NCBI GenBank assembly: GCA_005879205.1
Contig: VBLD01000115.1
Location: forward strand, 1-15,828
Length of the DNA stretch: 15,828 nt
Source: Deltaproteobacteria bacterium
Lineage (GTDB): Bacteria > Desulfobacterota > Binatia > DP-6
Direction of reading: 5' to 3'
A program made the translations under genes and the position numbers. This document shows, piece after piece, positions 1 through 6,246 of the stretch (the stretch's first letter is position 1; each line of letters starts with the position of its first letter). The notes below the pieces were generated by a model. It was given only the letters and a program-made list of their open reading frames with translations, was not told the origin of the DNA and made no database searches.

Positions 1-1333
1 AAAAGGCGATATCGGGACGCGATGAATCGTTGCTCGTGTTCGAGATCGGCCGGCCGCCGTTGAAGAGCTGGAAGTGGTCACCGCCGACCAGCCGCGACAC
101 GAAGATCGCGTGCCGCCCGCCGCCGATGTCCTCCTCCCACACGACCCACGGCACCGTCGGCTGACCCGGCGTCAGCGTGCCCGCCGCGACGCGCGGGTTC
201 TCGGCATCATTACCCGCGACGGCATTGAGCGAGCAGGCGTCCTCGGCGTCCTGCGAGTCGGCGCACGGGCCGAGGCGATTCGCGCCGCTCGTGTCGAGGA
301 CGTTCGTCTTCCCGGCGGTGCCGCTGCCGACCGCCTGCCAGTGGAACTTGCCGTCGGCCGCGGCATCGGCGACCGCCTTGGCGGCGAAGATCATCTGGTT
401 GCTGCGGAGCCCGGCGATCGCCGTCGGATCCTCCTCGTACCAGACCGTCCACACGACGGTGTCGTCCCTGCCGGTGAAGGCGATGTCCGGCTCGACGCCG
501 GCCCGGGTCGGGTCGATGTTGAGCGTCGGGTCGACCGTGTCGTCCGGCGCCGCCTGGCCGGAGGCGAGGCGGTCGATGCCCACCTGCTGCCAGCAGAAGC
601 CGTTCAGGTTGGTTGCAGCCGACGGCCTGAAGTCCGTGCACGGCGTTCCGGCCGCCGCCTGCTTCACGCCCTTCGACACGAATATCTGACGCGGCGCCGT
701 CGCATCCGTCGCGGCGCCGTCGTTCTCCTCCCAGACGATCCACGGGACGGGATCGTTCCCGGCGACCGTCGCCCCGCCGGCGACCGAGGGGTTCTCCGCC
801 GTGCGGTTGGTGTGGATGTTGAGCGAGGGGACGCGCGCGCCGTCCGTGCGGTCCTGACCCGAGGGGAGCCAGTGGTTCACGGCGGCGTTGAAGCGGCTGG
901 CGAAGATGTTGGTCGGGTCGCCGAAGTTTTTGTTCGGCTCGTACCAGGTCACCCATGGCACCGTGCGGCCGGCGCCCGCGAAATCGATCGACGGCGCCTC
1001 GGCCACCACCGTCGGATCGATGTTGAGCCACGCCGGGAATCCCTGTGTCACCCAGGCGCCGTTCTTGAACGCGCGCACGAAGATCAGCTGCGTGTCGCCG
1101 ATCTTCTGCTCGAAGGTCGCCCAGGGCACCTGCACGTTGCCGGCGACCACCGTGCCGCCCGCGACGTCGACCAGACCGGCGTCCTCGGTCGGGTCGATCC
1201 CCTTCGTCGGATCGTCGTTCACCTGCGCGCCGCTCGCCGGCAGGGGCGCGAACGCCGCCGAGGCCGGGCGCGCCGTGACGAGAATGCCGGCGAGGATGGT
1301 CGCCAGCCCGAAGATGTGTGAGGTCCGTCTCAT
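1..1333 (-). CDS. secreted repeat protein with PW-x-x-W-E motifs, 3' end missing
   Basis: The reading frame is open for 444 codons from ATG 1333 to the left window edge with no stop, so the C-terminus is missing. A strong Shine-Dalgarno (AAAGGAGG, 1349-1342) sits 8 nt before the ATG. The N-terminus reads as a signal peptide: charged MRR, a hydrophobic stretch, and likely cleavage after ARPASA near residue 27. The mature protein carries five copies of a motif of the type V-P-W-x-x-W-(Y)-E, with first Trp at about residues 71, 127, 198, 295 and 396. Most copies are followed 10-20 residues later by an I-F-(V/A)-x-(R/K) strand such as QIFVSK or AIFVSR. Linkers such as LNIDPT and AENPSVAGG also recur. 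The alternating strands suggest a beta-propeller or similar repeat fold (inference). No catalytic motif was recognised and the function is unknown. An ECF-type promoter precedes it, and it is divergent from the porin gene. Confidence 0.85.
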   Translation of the reverse strand, partial: MRRTSHIFGLATILAGILVTARPASAAFAPLPASGAQVNDDPTKGIDPTEDAGLVDVAGGTVVAGNVQVPWATFEQKIGDTQLIFVRAFKNGAWVTQGFPAWLNIDPTVVAEAPSIDFAGAGRTVPWVTWYEPNKNFGDPTNIFASRFNAAVNHWLPSGQDRTDGARVPSLNIHTNRTAENPSVAGGATVAGNDPVPWIVWEENDGAATDATAPRQIFVSKGVKQAAAGTPCTDFRPSAATNLNGFCWQQVGIDRLASGQAAPDDTVDPTLNIDPTRAGVEPDIAFTGRDDTVVWTVWYEEDPTAIAGLRSNQMIFAAKAVADAAADGKFHWQAVGSGTAGKTNVLDTSGANRLGPCADSQDAEDACSLNAVAGNDAENPRVAAGTLTPGQPTVPWVVWEEDIGGGRHAIFVSRLVGGDHFQLFNGGRPISNTSNDSSRPDIAF

Positions 1334-1355
1334 GGTTGAAGCCTCCTTTGTCCCG

Positions 1356-1385
1356 CTCTACGCGCGGCACCGGCGGGGGGATGCA
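1356..1385 (-). promoter_or_regulatory. putative ECF sigma promoter of the secreted repeat-protein gene
   Basis: On the minus strand TGCATCC (1385-1379) is followed by exactly 16 nt and then CGTAGAG (1362-1356). The same arrangement precedes the sigma gene (4185-4212) and the small membrane-protein genes (5067-5096). The inferred start of transcription lies about 15-20 nt before ATG 1333, leaving room for the AAAGGAGG ribosome site. GC-containing -10 elements of CGT type are usual for ECF sigma factors. That the sigma factor of this window reads it is inference. Confidence 0.6.
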
Positions 1386-1445
1386 GCGGCCAAGGCCAGG
1401 GGCCTGGAGTCCGGTGGCCGCGGTCGCTATCTCCGAGCCGGCCCG

Positions 1446-2885
1446 ATGACCCGTGTCGTGACCGTGCTCTGCCTGCTCGTGGCGTCCGTGGCGCGTGGCG
1501 ACGACGGCTGGCGGGATCGCGTCTCGCTCATCCTGAGCGAGCGTGTGCGCGGCGAGTTCGTCGATTGGTTCCGCCCGCGCCCGGGGACGGCTGCCCCCGG
1601 CGCCGAACGCTACGATTTCTTCGCGAGCCAGCTGCGCGCCGGGCTATCCGTCGTCCTGCCGCACGCGCAGCTGACGCTGGTCGCGCAGGACACGCGTCTC
1701 GCCAACCTGCCTGCCGATGCCAGCCTGCTGCCGCTTGCCGGCAACCTCGGGCCGGGTGCGATCTACTACGCGAGCACGAAGCAGCGTACGCAGGGCGAGC
1801 CGTTCCTGAAGCTCGGCTTCTTGACGCTCCGGCGAGCCGGCCTCGCGGCGACGGTCGGTCGCTTCGAATACCGCGACGGCCTCGAGACCGTGCCCGGCGA
1901 CCCGACGCTGGCGGCGCTCAAGCGCATCCGGATCGCCGAGCGCCTCGTGGGGCCGTTCGAGTTCACGCACGTGACGCGCAGCTTCGACGGCGCGCGGCTC
2001 GCCTACGACCGGCCGGCCTGGAACGCCACGGTCTTCGGCACGCGCCCGACGGAGGGTGGCTTCGAAGTGAGCGCCAACAAGGAGCTCGACGTGACGCTCG
2101 CCGGAGCCGCCCTGACGCTCAAGCGCCTGCCCGCCGGCCCGCCCGCGGACGCCCGGGTCTTCTACCTCTACTACCGTGACGGACGGAGCCGCGTGCTCAA
2201 GGTCGATGACCGTCCGCTGCCGGTGCGCACCGCGGACCATGCGCCGATCGCGATCCACACCGCCGGCGGGCACGCGCTGACCGTCGTCGACGCGGGGCCC
2301 GGTCGCATGGATATCCTCGGATGGGCGGCCGTCCAGGCCGGCGAATGGGGCGTCGATGACCACCTGGCGTGGGCGTGGGCCCTGGAGACGGGCTACCAGC
2401 TCCCGGCGCTCGCCGCGGCGCCCTGGCTCCGAGTCGGCTACGACTGGTCCTCGGGTGACGGCAACCCGACGGACGGCCACCACCGGACGTTCTTCCAGCT
2501 TCTCCCCACCGCGCGCACGTATGCCCAGCTGCCCTTCTACAATCTGATGAACAGCGGCGACGCCTTCGCGCAGATCCTGCTCACGCCGCATCGGAATTTG
2601 AGCCTGCGCTCCGACTATCACTGGCTCACGGTGAGCGACGGGCGGGACCTCTGGTACTCGGGCGGCGGTGCCACCAGCAACCACGTGTTCGGCTACGCGG
2701 GATCGCCCGCCGGCGGCCAGCACGACCTCGCGCAGGTCGTCGACCTGTCCGCGAGCGTGCGCGTCCACCCGCAGGTCACGGTGAACGGGTACTACGGCCA
2801 CGCCTTCGGGGGCGACGTCGTGCGCCGGACGTTCGCCGGGAGCGCGGCCGACTACGGCTTCGTCGAGCTCAGCTACCGCCGCTGA
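1446..2885 (+). CDS. alginate-export-type outer-membrane porin
   Basis: The protein has 479 aa. ATG 1446 is chosen because it starts a short signal peptide (MTRVVTVLCLLVASVARG, cleaved before DDGW); the open frame further upstream is a shadow over the divergent gene. No clear Shine-Dalgarno precedes it. The mature part is rich in alternating beta strands ending in aromatic residues and resembles the alginate_exp / AlgE-like porin family: a region near residues 130-150 (LGFLTLRRAGLAATVGRFEY) and the typical C-terminal block around residues 349-376 (FFQLLPTARTYAQLPFYN, then NLMNSGDAF). It should form a barrel passing anionic sugars or small solutes across the outer membrane. The substrate cannot be told and alginate is not implied. 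The gene ends at 2885 directly against the convergent anti-sigma gene. It has no ECF motif of its own on its strand. Confidence 0.8.
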   Translation: MTRVVTVLCLLVASVARGDDGWRDRVSLILSERVRGEFVDWFRPRPGTAAPGAERYDFFASQLRAGLSVVLPHAQLTLVAQDTRLANLPADASLLPLAGNLGPGAIYYASTKQRTQGEPFLKLGFLTLRRAGLAATVGRFEYRDGLETVPGDPTLAALKRIRIAERLVGPFEFTHVTRSFDGARLAYDRPAWNATVFGTRPTEGGFEVSANKELDVTLAGAALTLKRLPAGPPADARVFYLYYRDGRSRVLKVDDRPLPVRTADHAPIAIHTAGGHALTVVDAGPGRMDILGWAAVQAGEWGVDDHLAWAWALETGYQLPALAAAPWLRVGYDWSSGDGNPTDGHHRTFFQLLPTARTYAQLPFYNLMNSGDAFAQILLTPHRNLSLRSDYHWLTVSDGRDLWYSGGGATSNHVFGYAGSPAGGQHDLAQVVDLSASVRVHPQVTVNGYYGHAFGGDVVRRTFAGSAADYGFVELSYRR

Positions 2886-3587
2886 CTACGTGCTCTGCAT
2901 CACCGTCGGGCCCGCCGGCGCCGCGGCCCGCGGCGTCGACTCCGAGGTGAGGAAGAGCTGCGCGATCGGCGCGGTGTAGGACTCGACCGGTACCGGGAAC
3001 TGCGCGACGATCGTCCCGGCCGGGTCGACCCCGAACTCGCCGCAGAAGACGCTCTTGTCCCCGACCTGTGCCCACAGGCGGTACCGATCGCCCGGCGGCA
3101 GCGCCGCCAGGTTCTTCAGGACCACCGCCCCGCGCTTCGCGTCGAGATCGAGGGCGACCGTGCCGTACGCACCGCCCGCTCCCGCGAGCGCGAACGAGCG
3201 CACGACGTTCGGCTCGTGGAGGGTCGCCGTGAGCTGGCGTTCGAGGCTCAGCTCCCGCCGGACGCGGTACGAGTCGAACCCGAAGGCGAGGGCGAGCGCG
3301 GCCGCGGCGGCGGCCGCGAACCGGCTCCAGACGACCCGCCGGGGCGCCCGCGCCCGGACGCGCTCGGCCGCCGCGGCGAGCACGCGGCCGCGCAGTCCGG
3401 CAGGCGGCTCGGTGACGGTCGCGAAGGGCACGAGCCCGAGCGTCGCGCGGAGCCGGCGCACCTCGCGTGCGAGCTCCGGGTCGTCGGCCACCCGTCGCTC
3501 GAAGGCGGCCGCCTCTTCTGGCGGCAGCTCGCCGAGCACGTAGTCGACGGCGAGCTCCTCGGCAGTGGGGTTGCGTGGCTCGGTCAC
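2886..3587 (-). CDS. RskA-type anti-sigma factor
   Basis: The protein has 233 aa. The GTG start at 3587 overlaps the sigma stop (GTGA), with a GGAG ribosome site 7 nt upstream. Residues 8-52 form the N-terminal helical sigma-binding region, starting EELAVDYVLGELPPEEAAAF, as usual in the anti-sigma-K family; no H-x3-C-x2-C zinc motif is present. An Ala-rich transmembrane segment spans about 86-104. The periplasmic RskA C-terminal domain (about 130-233) has the family pattern: a strand with RYRLWAQVGDK, then CGEFGVDPAGTI, then LFLTSESTPRAAAPAGP near the end. Known members hold the ECF sigma factor at the membrane and release it after regulated proteolysis; the signal here is unknown. It is co-transcribed with the sigma gene. 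The stop codon begins on the base next to the porin stop, so no intergenic terminator fits between them. Confidence 0.88.
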   Translation of the reverse strand: MTEPRNPTAEELAVDYVLGELPPEEAAAFERRVADDPELAREVRRLRATLGLVPFATVTEPPAGLRGRVLAAAAERVRARAPRRVVWSRFAAAAAAALALAFGFDSYRVRRELSLERQLTATLHEPNVVRSFALAGAGGAYGTVALDLDAKRGAVVLKNLAALPPGDRYRLWAQVGDKSVFCGEFGVDPAGTIVAQFPVPVESYTAPIAQLFLTSESTPRAAAPAGPTVMQST

Positions 3588-4174
3588 GACGTCACTCCAC
3601 GAGGTCCGCCAGGGCCGCGCGCACAGCTCTTCACCGTCCCGAGAGGGGCGTCGAGGGTCGCGGCGATCTCGGCCTGCGTGAGCCCCCGGTAGTAGACCAG
3701 CTCGAGCGCGCGCCGCTGGTCCGCCGGGAGATCGGCAAGCGCGCCGCGGACCCGCGCGGCGCACTCGCGCGTCGCGATCCGCTCGGCCGGGGGAGCCCCC
3801 GGATCGGGCGGCGGCGCGCTCCGCCACGTCGCCCGGAGGATACGGAGCCGCCGGCTGCGACTCCGCAGCCGGTCGATGGCCCGCGAGCGGGTGAGCGTCG
3901 TCAAGAAGGCGCCGAGGGAGCCGCGCGCCGGATCGTAGAGGGTGCGCTGGCACAGCGTCACGAACACTTCCTGCGTGAGGTCCTCGGCCTCGTCGGGCGA
4001 CTCGAGGATCGCGCGCGCCAGGCCGTAGACGAGGCCGCCGTACCGATCATAGAGCGGGCCGAGGGCGGCTCTGTCTGTGGCGAGGGCACGGAGCAGAACC
4101 TCGTCCGGCGGGTCGGGCGATGCTGCCAAGTCGGCGTCCTGGCTATCATAGTCGGTCGGGAGGCGGGATCGCAC
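3584..4174 (-). CDS. ECF RNA polymerase sigma factor, probably frameshifted near its C-terminus
   Basis: As read from GTG 4174 the protein has 196 aa. Sigma region 2 lies at about 33-105 (PLYDRYGGLVYGLARAIL, SPDEAEDLTQEVF, then FLTTLTRSRAIDRLR) and region 4 at about 140-185 (ALADLPADQRRALELVYYRG, LTQAEIAATLDAPLGTVKS). After GTVKS the frame gives CARGPGGPRGVTS, a Gly/Pro-rich tail that would break the recognition helix. The +1 frame from 3624 gives VRAALADLVE and a stop at 3594-3592, which is the expected end of an ECF sigma factor. I infer a small indel near 3622-3626, natural or an assembly error. The start is uncertain: TTG 4129 has AGGA 7 nt upstream and suits the promoter ending at 4185 better, giving 181 aa as read. 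The anti-sigma gene follows by GTGA overlap. Confidence 0.85.
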   Translation of the reverse strand: MRSRLPTDYDSQDADLAASPDPPDEVLLRALATDRAALGPLYDRYGGLVYGLARAILESPDEAEDLTQEVFVTLCQRTLYDPARGSLGAFLTTLTRSRAIDRLRSRSRRLRILRATWRSAPPPDPGAPPAERIATRECAARVRGALADLPADQRRALELVYYRGLTQAEIAATLDAPLGTVKSCARGPGGPRGVTS

Positions 4175-4184
4175 ACCGTCTCTA

Positions 4185-4212
4185 CTACGTCCCGGCCCGC
4201 CCGATGGATGCA
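4185..4212 (-). promoter_or_regulatory. putative autoregulatory ECF promoter of the sigma/anti-sigma genes
   Basis: Minus strand: TGCATCC (4212-4206), 16 nt, CGTAG (4189-4185), in the 47-bp gap between the DUF4394 stop and the sigma gene. Motif and spacing match those at 1356-1385 and 5067-5096; the match to the first extends to GCTGCATCC. ECF genes are commonly transcribed from their own promoter, which supports the reading. The -10 element ends only 10 nt before GTG 4174, so transcription would start almost at that codon. That favours the downstream TTG 4129 as the real translation start. Confidence 0.6.
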
Positions 4213-4221
4213 GCCCGGAAG

Positions 4222-5013
4222 TCAGGGGGCGTTGGCCTCGGTCGTGGCCGCGAGCGAGACGACGACGGCCGGCGAGTCCCCGATCGGGCCGACCACCGTC
4301 GCCGCACCGGACCGGAGGTCGACCGTGTAGAGCTTGCCATCGGTGGCGGCGAAAGCGCGATCGACCCCGGCGTCGGTGACGATGGCGAAGCCGGCGAGGG
4401 GCGAGAAATCGACGCCGAGCGGGCCCACCGTGGCGAGGACGCCGTCATTGGGTGGGTCCTGGACCACGAGGACGTCCTGCTCCGCATCGATCTCGAGGAG
4501 CTTCGTCGTGGCCGCGTCCCGAACCGCGTTGGTGTACGCCGCCGCCGCGATCCGCGGGCGTTTGCCGGCGTTCGGGTCGGCGGCCGCGTAGGCGAGCGGC
4601 GTGTCGACAGCCGCCGCTCCGAGCAACACCTGCACGCGCAGGTTCTGGCCATCGGCGCTGACGAGGCGCAGGCGGTCGGCCTGCGGGTTGAAGCTGATGC
4701 CCGAGCGCGTGTCGCCGTCGAAGGGAACGGTGAGGGTGCTGACGAGCGTCGTCGCGCCCGTCGTCGGATCGATCCGGTAGAGGTCGTTGCTCGTGGTGAG
4801 CCCGTAGAGGTGACCGTCGGCCGGACGGGTGTCGACGCCGAGAAGCTGCCCGGAGATCCCCCGCAGATGAACGGGCCGGATCGTCTGCGGACGGTCGGCG
4901 CGGAAGACCAGCAGGGCGCCGTCGGCCGTGGAGGCGATCAGGATGGGAGCCGGCTCGGCGTGGGATGTGGCCGCGAAGGCGAGGAAGAGCACGAGGAGGC
5001 GGAGCCATCTCAC
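4222..5013 (-). CDS. secreted DUF4394 beta-propeller-like protein
   Basis: The protein has 263 aa from GTG 5013, chosen because it begins a clean signal peptide (MRWLRLLVLFLAFAATSHA, cleaved before EPAP). An upstream GTG at 5064 would add 17 residues; neither has a clear ribosome site. The mature protein shows the DUF4394 signatures in order: LLGVDTRPADGHLYGLT, LYRIDPTTGATTLVS, GISFNPQADRLRLVSADGQN, AYAAADPNAGKRPRIAAAAY, VLVVQDPPNDGVLATVGPLG and LYTVDLRSGAATVVGPIG. The family has no known biochemical function; its blade-like repeats suggest a propeller. It lies immediately upstream of and co-oriented with the sigma/anti-sigma pair, 47 bp from the sigma start, and may belong to the same extracytoplasmic response. 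The promoter between them suggests the sigma gene can also be transcribed alone. Confidence 0.88.
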   Translation of the reverse strand: MRWLRLLVLFLAFAATSHAEPAPILIASTADGALLVFRADRPQTIRPVHLRGISGQLLGVDTRPADGHLYGLTTSNDLYRIDPTTGATTLVSTLTVPFDGDTRSGISFNPQADRLRLVSADGQNLRVQVLLGAAAVDTPLAYAAADPNAGKRPRIAAAAYTNAVRDAATTKLLEIDAEQDVLVVQDPPNDGVLATVGPLGVDFSPLAGFAIVTDAGVDRAFAATDGKLYTVDLRSGAATVVGPIGDSPAVVVSLAATTEANAP

Positions 5014-5066
5014 CGTCGCGAAGTGGCCGAGTGGCGATGCTGCGTCAAGGGACCCCCGCGCCACCC

Positions 5067-5096
5067 TGCATCCAGGAAGGCGACCTGCGCGGAGAG
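5067..5096 (+). promoter_or_regulatory. putative ECF promoter of the small membrane-protein genes
   Basis: Plus strand: TGCATCC (5067-5073), 16 nt (5074-5089), CGGAGAG (5090-5096). The -10 element differs by one base from CGTAGAG at the repeat-protein promoter; the spacing is identical. The GGAG ribosome site (5102-5105) and ATG 5111 follow at distances very similar to those at the repeat-protein gene. It overlaps the region upstream of the divergent DUF4394 gene. Confidence 0.55.
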
Positions 5097-5110
5097 TCGG
5101 CGGAGATCAC

Positions 5111-5206
5111 ATGAACGCAGACGCCAGGGAACGGGCCGAGCTCCGCGCCGCCGCCATCGCGGTGACCTTCTTCATCCTCTGCGCCGTGGCGGCGTTCTAT
5201 TGCTGA
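5111..5206 (+). CDS. 31-aa single-pass membrane miniprotein
   Basis: A 31-residue frame starts at ATG 5111 with GGAG 5 nt upstream and ends TGA 5204-5206. Residues 1-12 (MNADARERAELR) are charged. Residues 13-30 are a continuous hydrophobic segment (AAAIAVTFFILCAVAAFY), followed by a terminal Cys. The topology fits a small inner-membrane protein with a cytoplasmic N-terminus. No family was recognised. Support comes from the ribosome site, the ECF-type promoter just upstream, and a second small membrane-protein gene 13 nt downstream. The short length leaves real doubt that it is translated. Confidence 0.55.
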   Translation: MNADARERAELRAAAIAVTFFILCAVAAFYC

Positions 5207-5219
5207 GGGGGAGAGAGAC

Positions 5220-5438
5220 ATGACGTCGTCGGCAATGTGGGTAGGGATTCTGGCTGCGGCGTGCATGTTGCTTGGGTGGTGGGACCTGGTGGATTTCGTG
5301 TTGGACCGAGTGGGCCCGCAGCCCTCGCAACCGATCGCCGATTGGCCGCATCAGCGTCCGGCGACAGGTCGCTCGATCACGGGCAACGTGGTTCCGATGG
5401 AGCGTCGCCGGGGGGGAAGCGACGCGAAGGTTGGGTGA
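5220..5438 (+). CDS. 72-aa small membrane protein of unknown function
   Basis: ATG 5220 follows a purine-rich ribosome site (GGGGGAGAGAG) in the 13-nt gap after the 31-aa gene, suggesting co-transcription. Residues 5-21 (AMWVGILAAACMLLGWW) form one membrane-spanning or signal-anchor segment. The remainder is hydrophilic, Pro- and Arg-containing, with no recognisable domain. Codon use includes more GTA, TTG, CTT and GTT than the large neighbours, so it is either a weakly expressed or transferred gene or a chance frame. The function is unknown. Confidence 0.5.
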   Translation: MTSSAMWVGILAAACMLLGWWDLVDFVLDRVGPQPSQPIADWPHQRPATGRSITGNVVPMERRRGGSDAKVG

Positions 5439-5500
5439 GCAGCGGCGTCGTGGTTGGGTTGCGAGTTTAACGTTTGCGCGCCGGACGTTGCCCCGTTATC

Positions 5501-5522
5501 GTGGACCAGTTTTCTGGTCCAC
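5501..5522. promoter_or_regulatory. perfect inverted repeat, likely antitoxin operator or leader hairpin
   Basis: GTGGACCAG (5501-5509) and CTGGTCCAC (5514-5522) are perfect 9-bp arms around TTTT. The right arm abuts the AGGAGG ribosome site (5523-5528) of the antitoxin gene. Phd/YefM antitoxins and their toxin complexes bind palindromes at their own promoters, so an operator is the first reading. If transcribed, the repeat could also fold into a stem with a UUUU loop beside the ribosome site. The 62 bp upstream to the previous gene hold only weak promoter-like sequence (GTTATC near 5495). Confidence 0.6.
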
Positions 5523-5535
5523 AGGAGGCGACAGC

Positions 5536-5829
5536 ATGGCACGCACCTTGCCCATTTCCGAGGTGAAGACCCATCTTCCGGAGCTCCTGACGGGTGTCGA
5601 GGAGCGCGAGGAAGAGATCGTCGTCACGCGCAAGGGCCGTCCGGCGGCCGTCCTCGTGAACTTCGCGGAGTATGAGCGCTTGAAGGCCACCATCGATGTG
5701 CTGAGCGATCGGGCCCTGATGCGCCAGATTCAGCGCAGCCAGCGGTACTTCGCGCGCGGCGGCAAGGGGCTGTCGCTGGACGAGGTATTTGGTGAGCCGC
5801 CCAAGCGGGCCCGTCGACGCCGACACTGA
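5536..5829 (+). CDS. Phd/YefM-family antitoxin
   Basis: The protein has 97 aa. ATG 5536 has AGGAGG 7 nt upstream. The N-terminal 50 residues show the Phd/YefM fold: LPISEVKTHLPELL, then EEIVVTRKGRPAAVLVNFAE and YERLKAT, which bind DNA as a dimer. The rest (LSDRALMRQIQRSQRYF, then LSLDEVF) is the tail that in this family wraps the partner toxin and is degraded when the toxin is freed. The very basic end (KRARRRRH) is unusual. The stop codon is followed at once by the toxin ATG, a classic type II arrangement, probably autoregulated through the inverted repeat at 5501-5522. Confidence 0.9.
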   Translation: MARTLPISEVKTHLPELLTGVEEREEEIVVTRKGRPAAVLVNFAEYERLKATIDVLSDRALMRQIQRSQRYFARGGKGLSLDEVFGEPPKRARRRRH

Positions 5830-6126
5830 ATGAGCCGATACCGGCTCGTCATTGCCCCGGAAGCGGCCGAGGTCATCCGCGCGCTCCATCCGGACCTGAA
5901 ACGGAGCGTTCGAAGCGCGCTCGACGCGCTCGGCAATGCGCCGTCGATCGGCGAGCCGCTGCGAGGAGAGCTGGCGGGGCTCTGGCGATACCGGGTGCGG
6001 CGGTTCCGCATCGTCTACACGTCCGACCGGTCCGCTCGCACTGTCCGCATCGTGGCCGTGGGACCCCGACGGAGCATCTACGAGGATCTCGCCGCATCCC
6101 GCCGGCGCCGGCCCGGCGACGGTTGA
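5830..6126 (+). CDS. RelE/ParE-superfamily toxin
   Basis: The protein has 98 aa, and its ATG directly follows the antitoxin TGA with no spacer. Family features are the opening YRLVIAPEAAEVIRAL, a helical hairpin (LHPDLKRSVRSALDALG), the GEPLRGELAGLWRYRVRRFR block and the C-terminal strand VRIVAVGPRRSIYEDL. RelE members cut mRNA on the ribosome and ParE members inhibit gyrase. Sequence alone does not decide, but R-x-R-x-F-R-I-V-Y and the GPRR-x-x-Y-E end are closer to the RelE mRNA-interferase type. The chain is complete with no broken motif, so the pair looks functional. Confidence 0.9.
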   Translation: MSRYRLVIAPEAAEVIRALHPDLKRSVRSALDALGNAPSIGEPLRGELAGLWRYRVRRFRIVYTSDRSARTVRIVAVGPRRSIYEDLAASRRRRPGDG

Positions 6127-6137
6127 GGCCCGAGCGC

Positions 6138-6165
6138 TTGACACGGAGGCGCCCTGCGCTATTTG
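6138..6165 (+). promoter_or_regulatory. putative housekeeping promoter of the LTxxQ gene
   Basis: A perfect TTGACA (6138-6143) is followed by 16 nt and TATTTG (6160-6165), only a fair -10 match. It sits in the 120-bp gap after the toxin gene, about 80 nt before ATG 6247. AT-rich elements are rare in this region, which helps the call. The rest of the gap shows no other clear element. Confidence 0.45.
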
Positions 6166-6246
6166 GAAAGCCACTACGGCGTGAGGCATTTCGCCCACGC
6201 GTCAAACCCCGCCGGGAGCGATGAGCCCCTGCGAGAGGAGAAGAAC

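Noticed and set aside
210..1370. Long open frame on the minus strand overlapping the repeat-protein gene
   Set aside because: It is very Arg/Gly-rich shadow coding in another frame. The frame from ATG 1333 has a signal peptide, strong ribosome site and internal protein repeats.
1396..1407. CCAGG-GG-CCTGG inverted repeat between the repeat-protein and porin genes
   Set aside because: The arms are only 5 bp in very GC-rich DNA and it does not recur elsewhere; too weak to call an operator.
888..1445. N-terminal extension of the porin frame back to 888
   Set aside because: It overlaps the divergent gene and would bury the signal peptide starting at 1446 inside the protein.
3588..3953. Extended anti-sigma frame beginning at 3953
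   Set aside because: The extension is the shifted frame of the sigma gene. The anti-sigma family begins near GTG 3587; only the short stretch 3592-3624 of the shifted frame looks meaningful, as evidence of a sigma frameshift.
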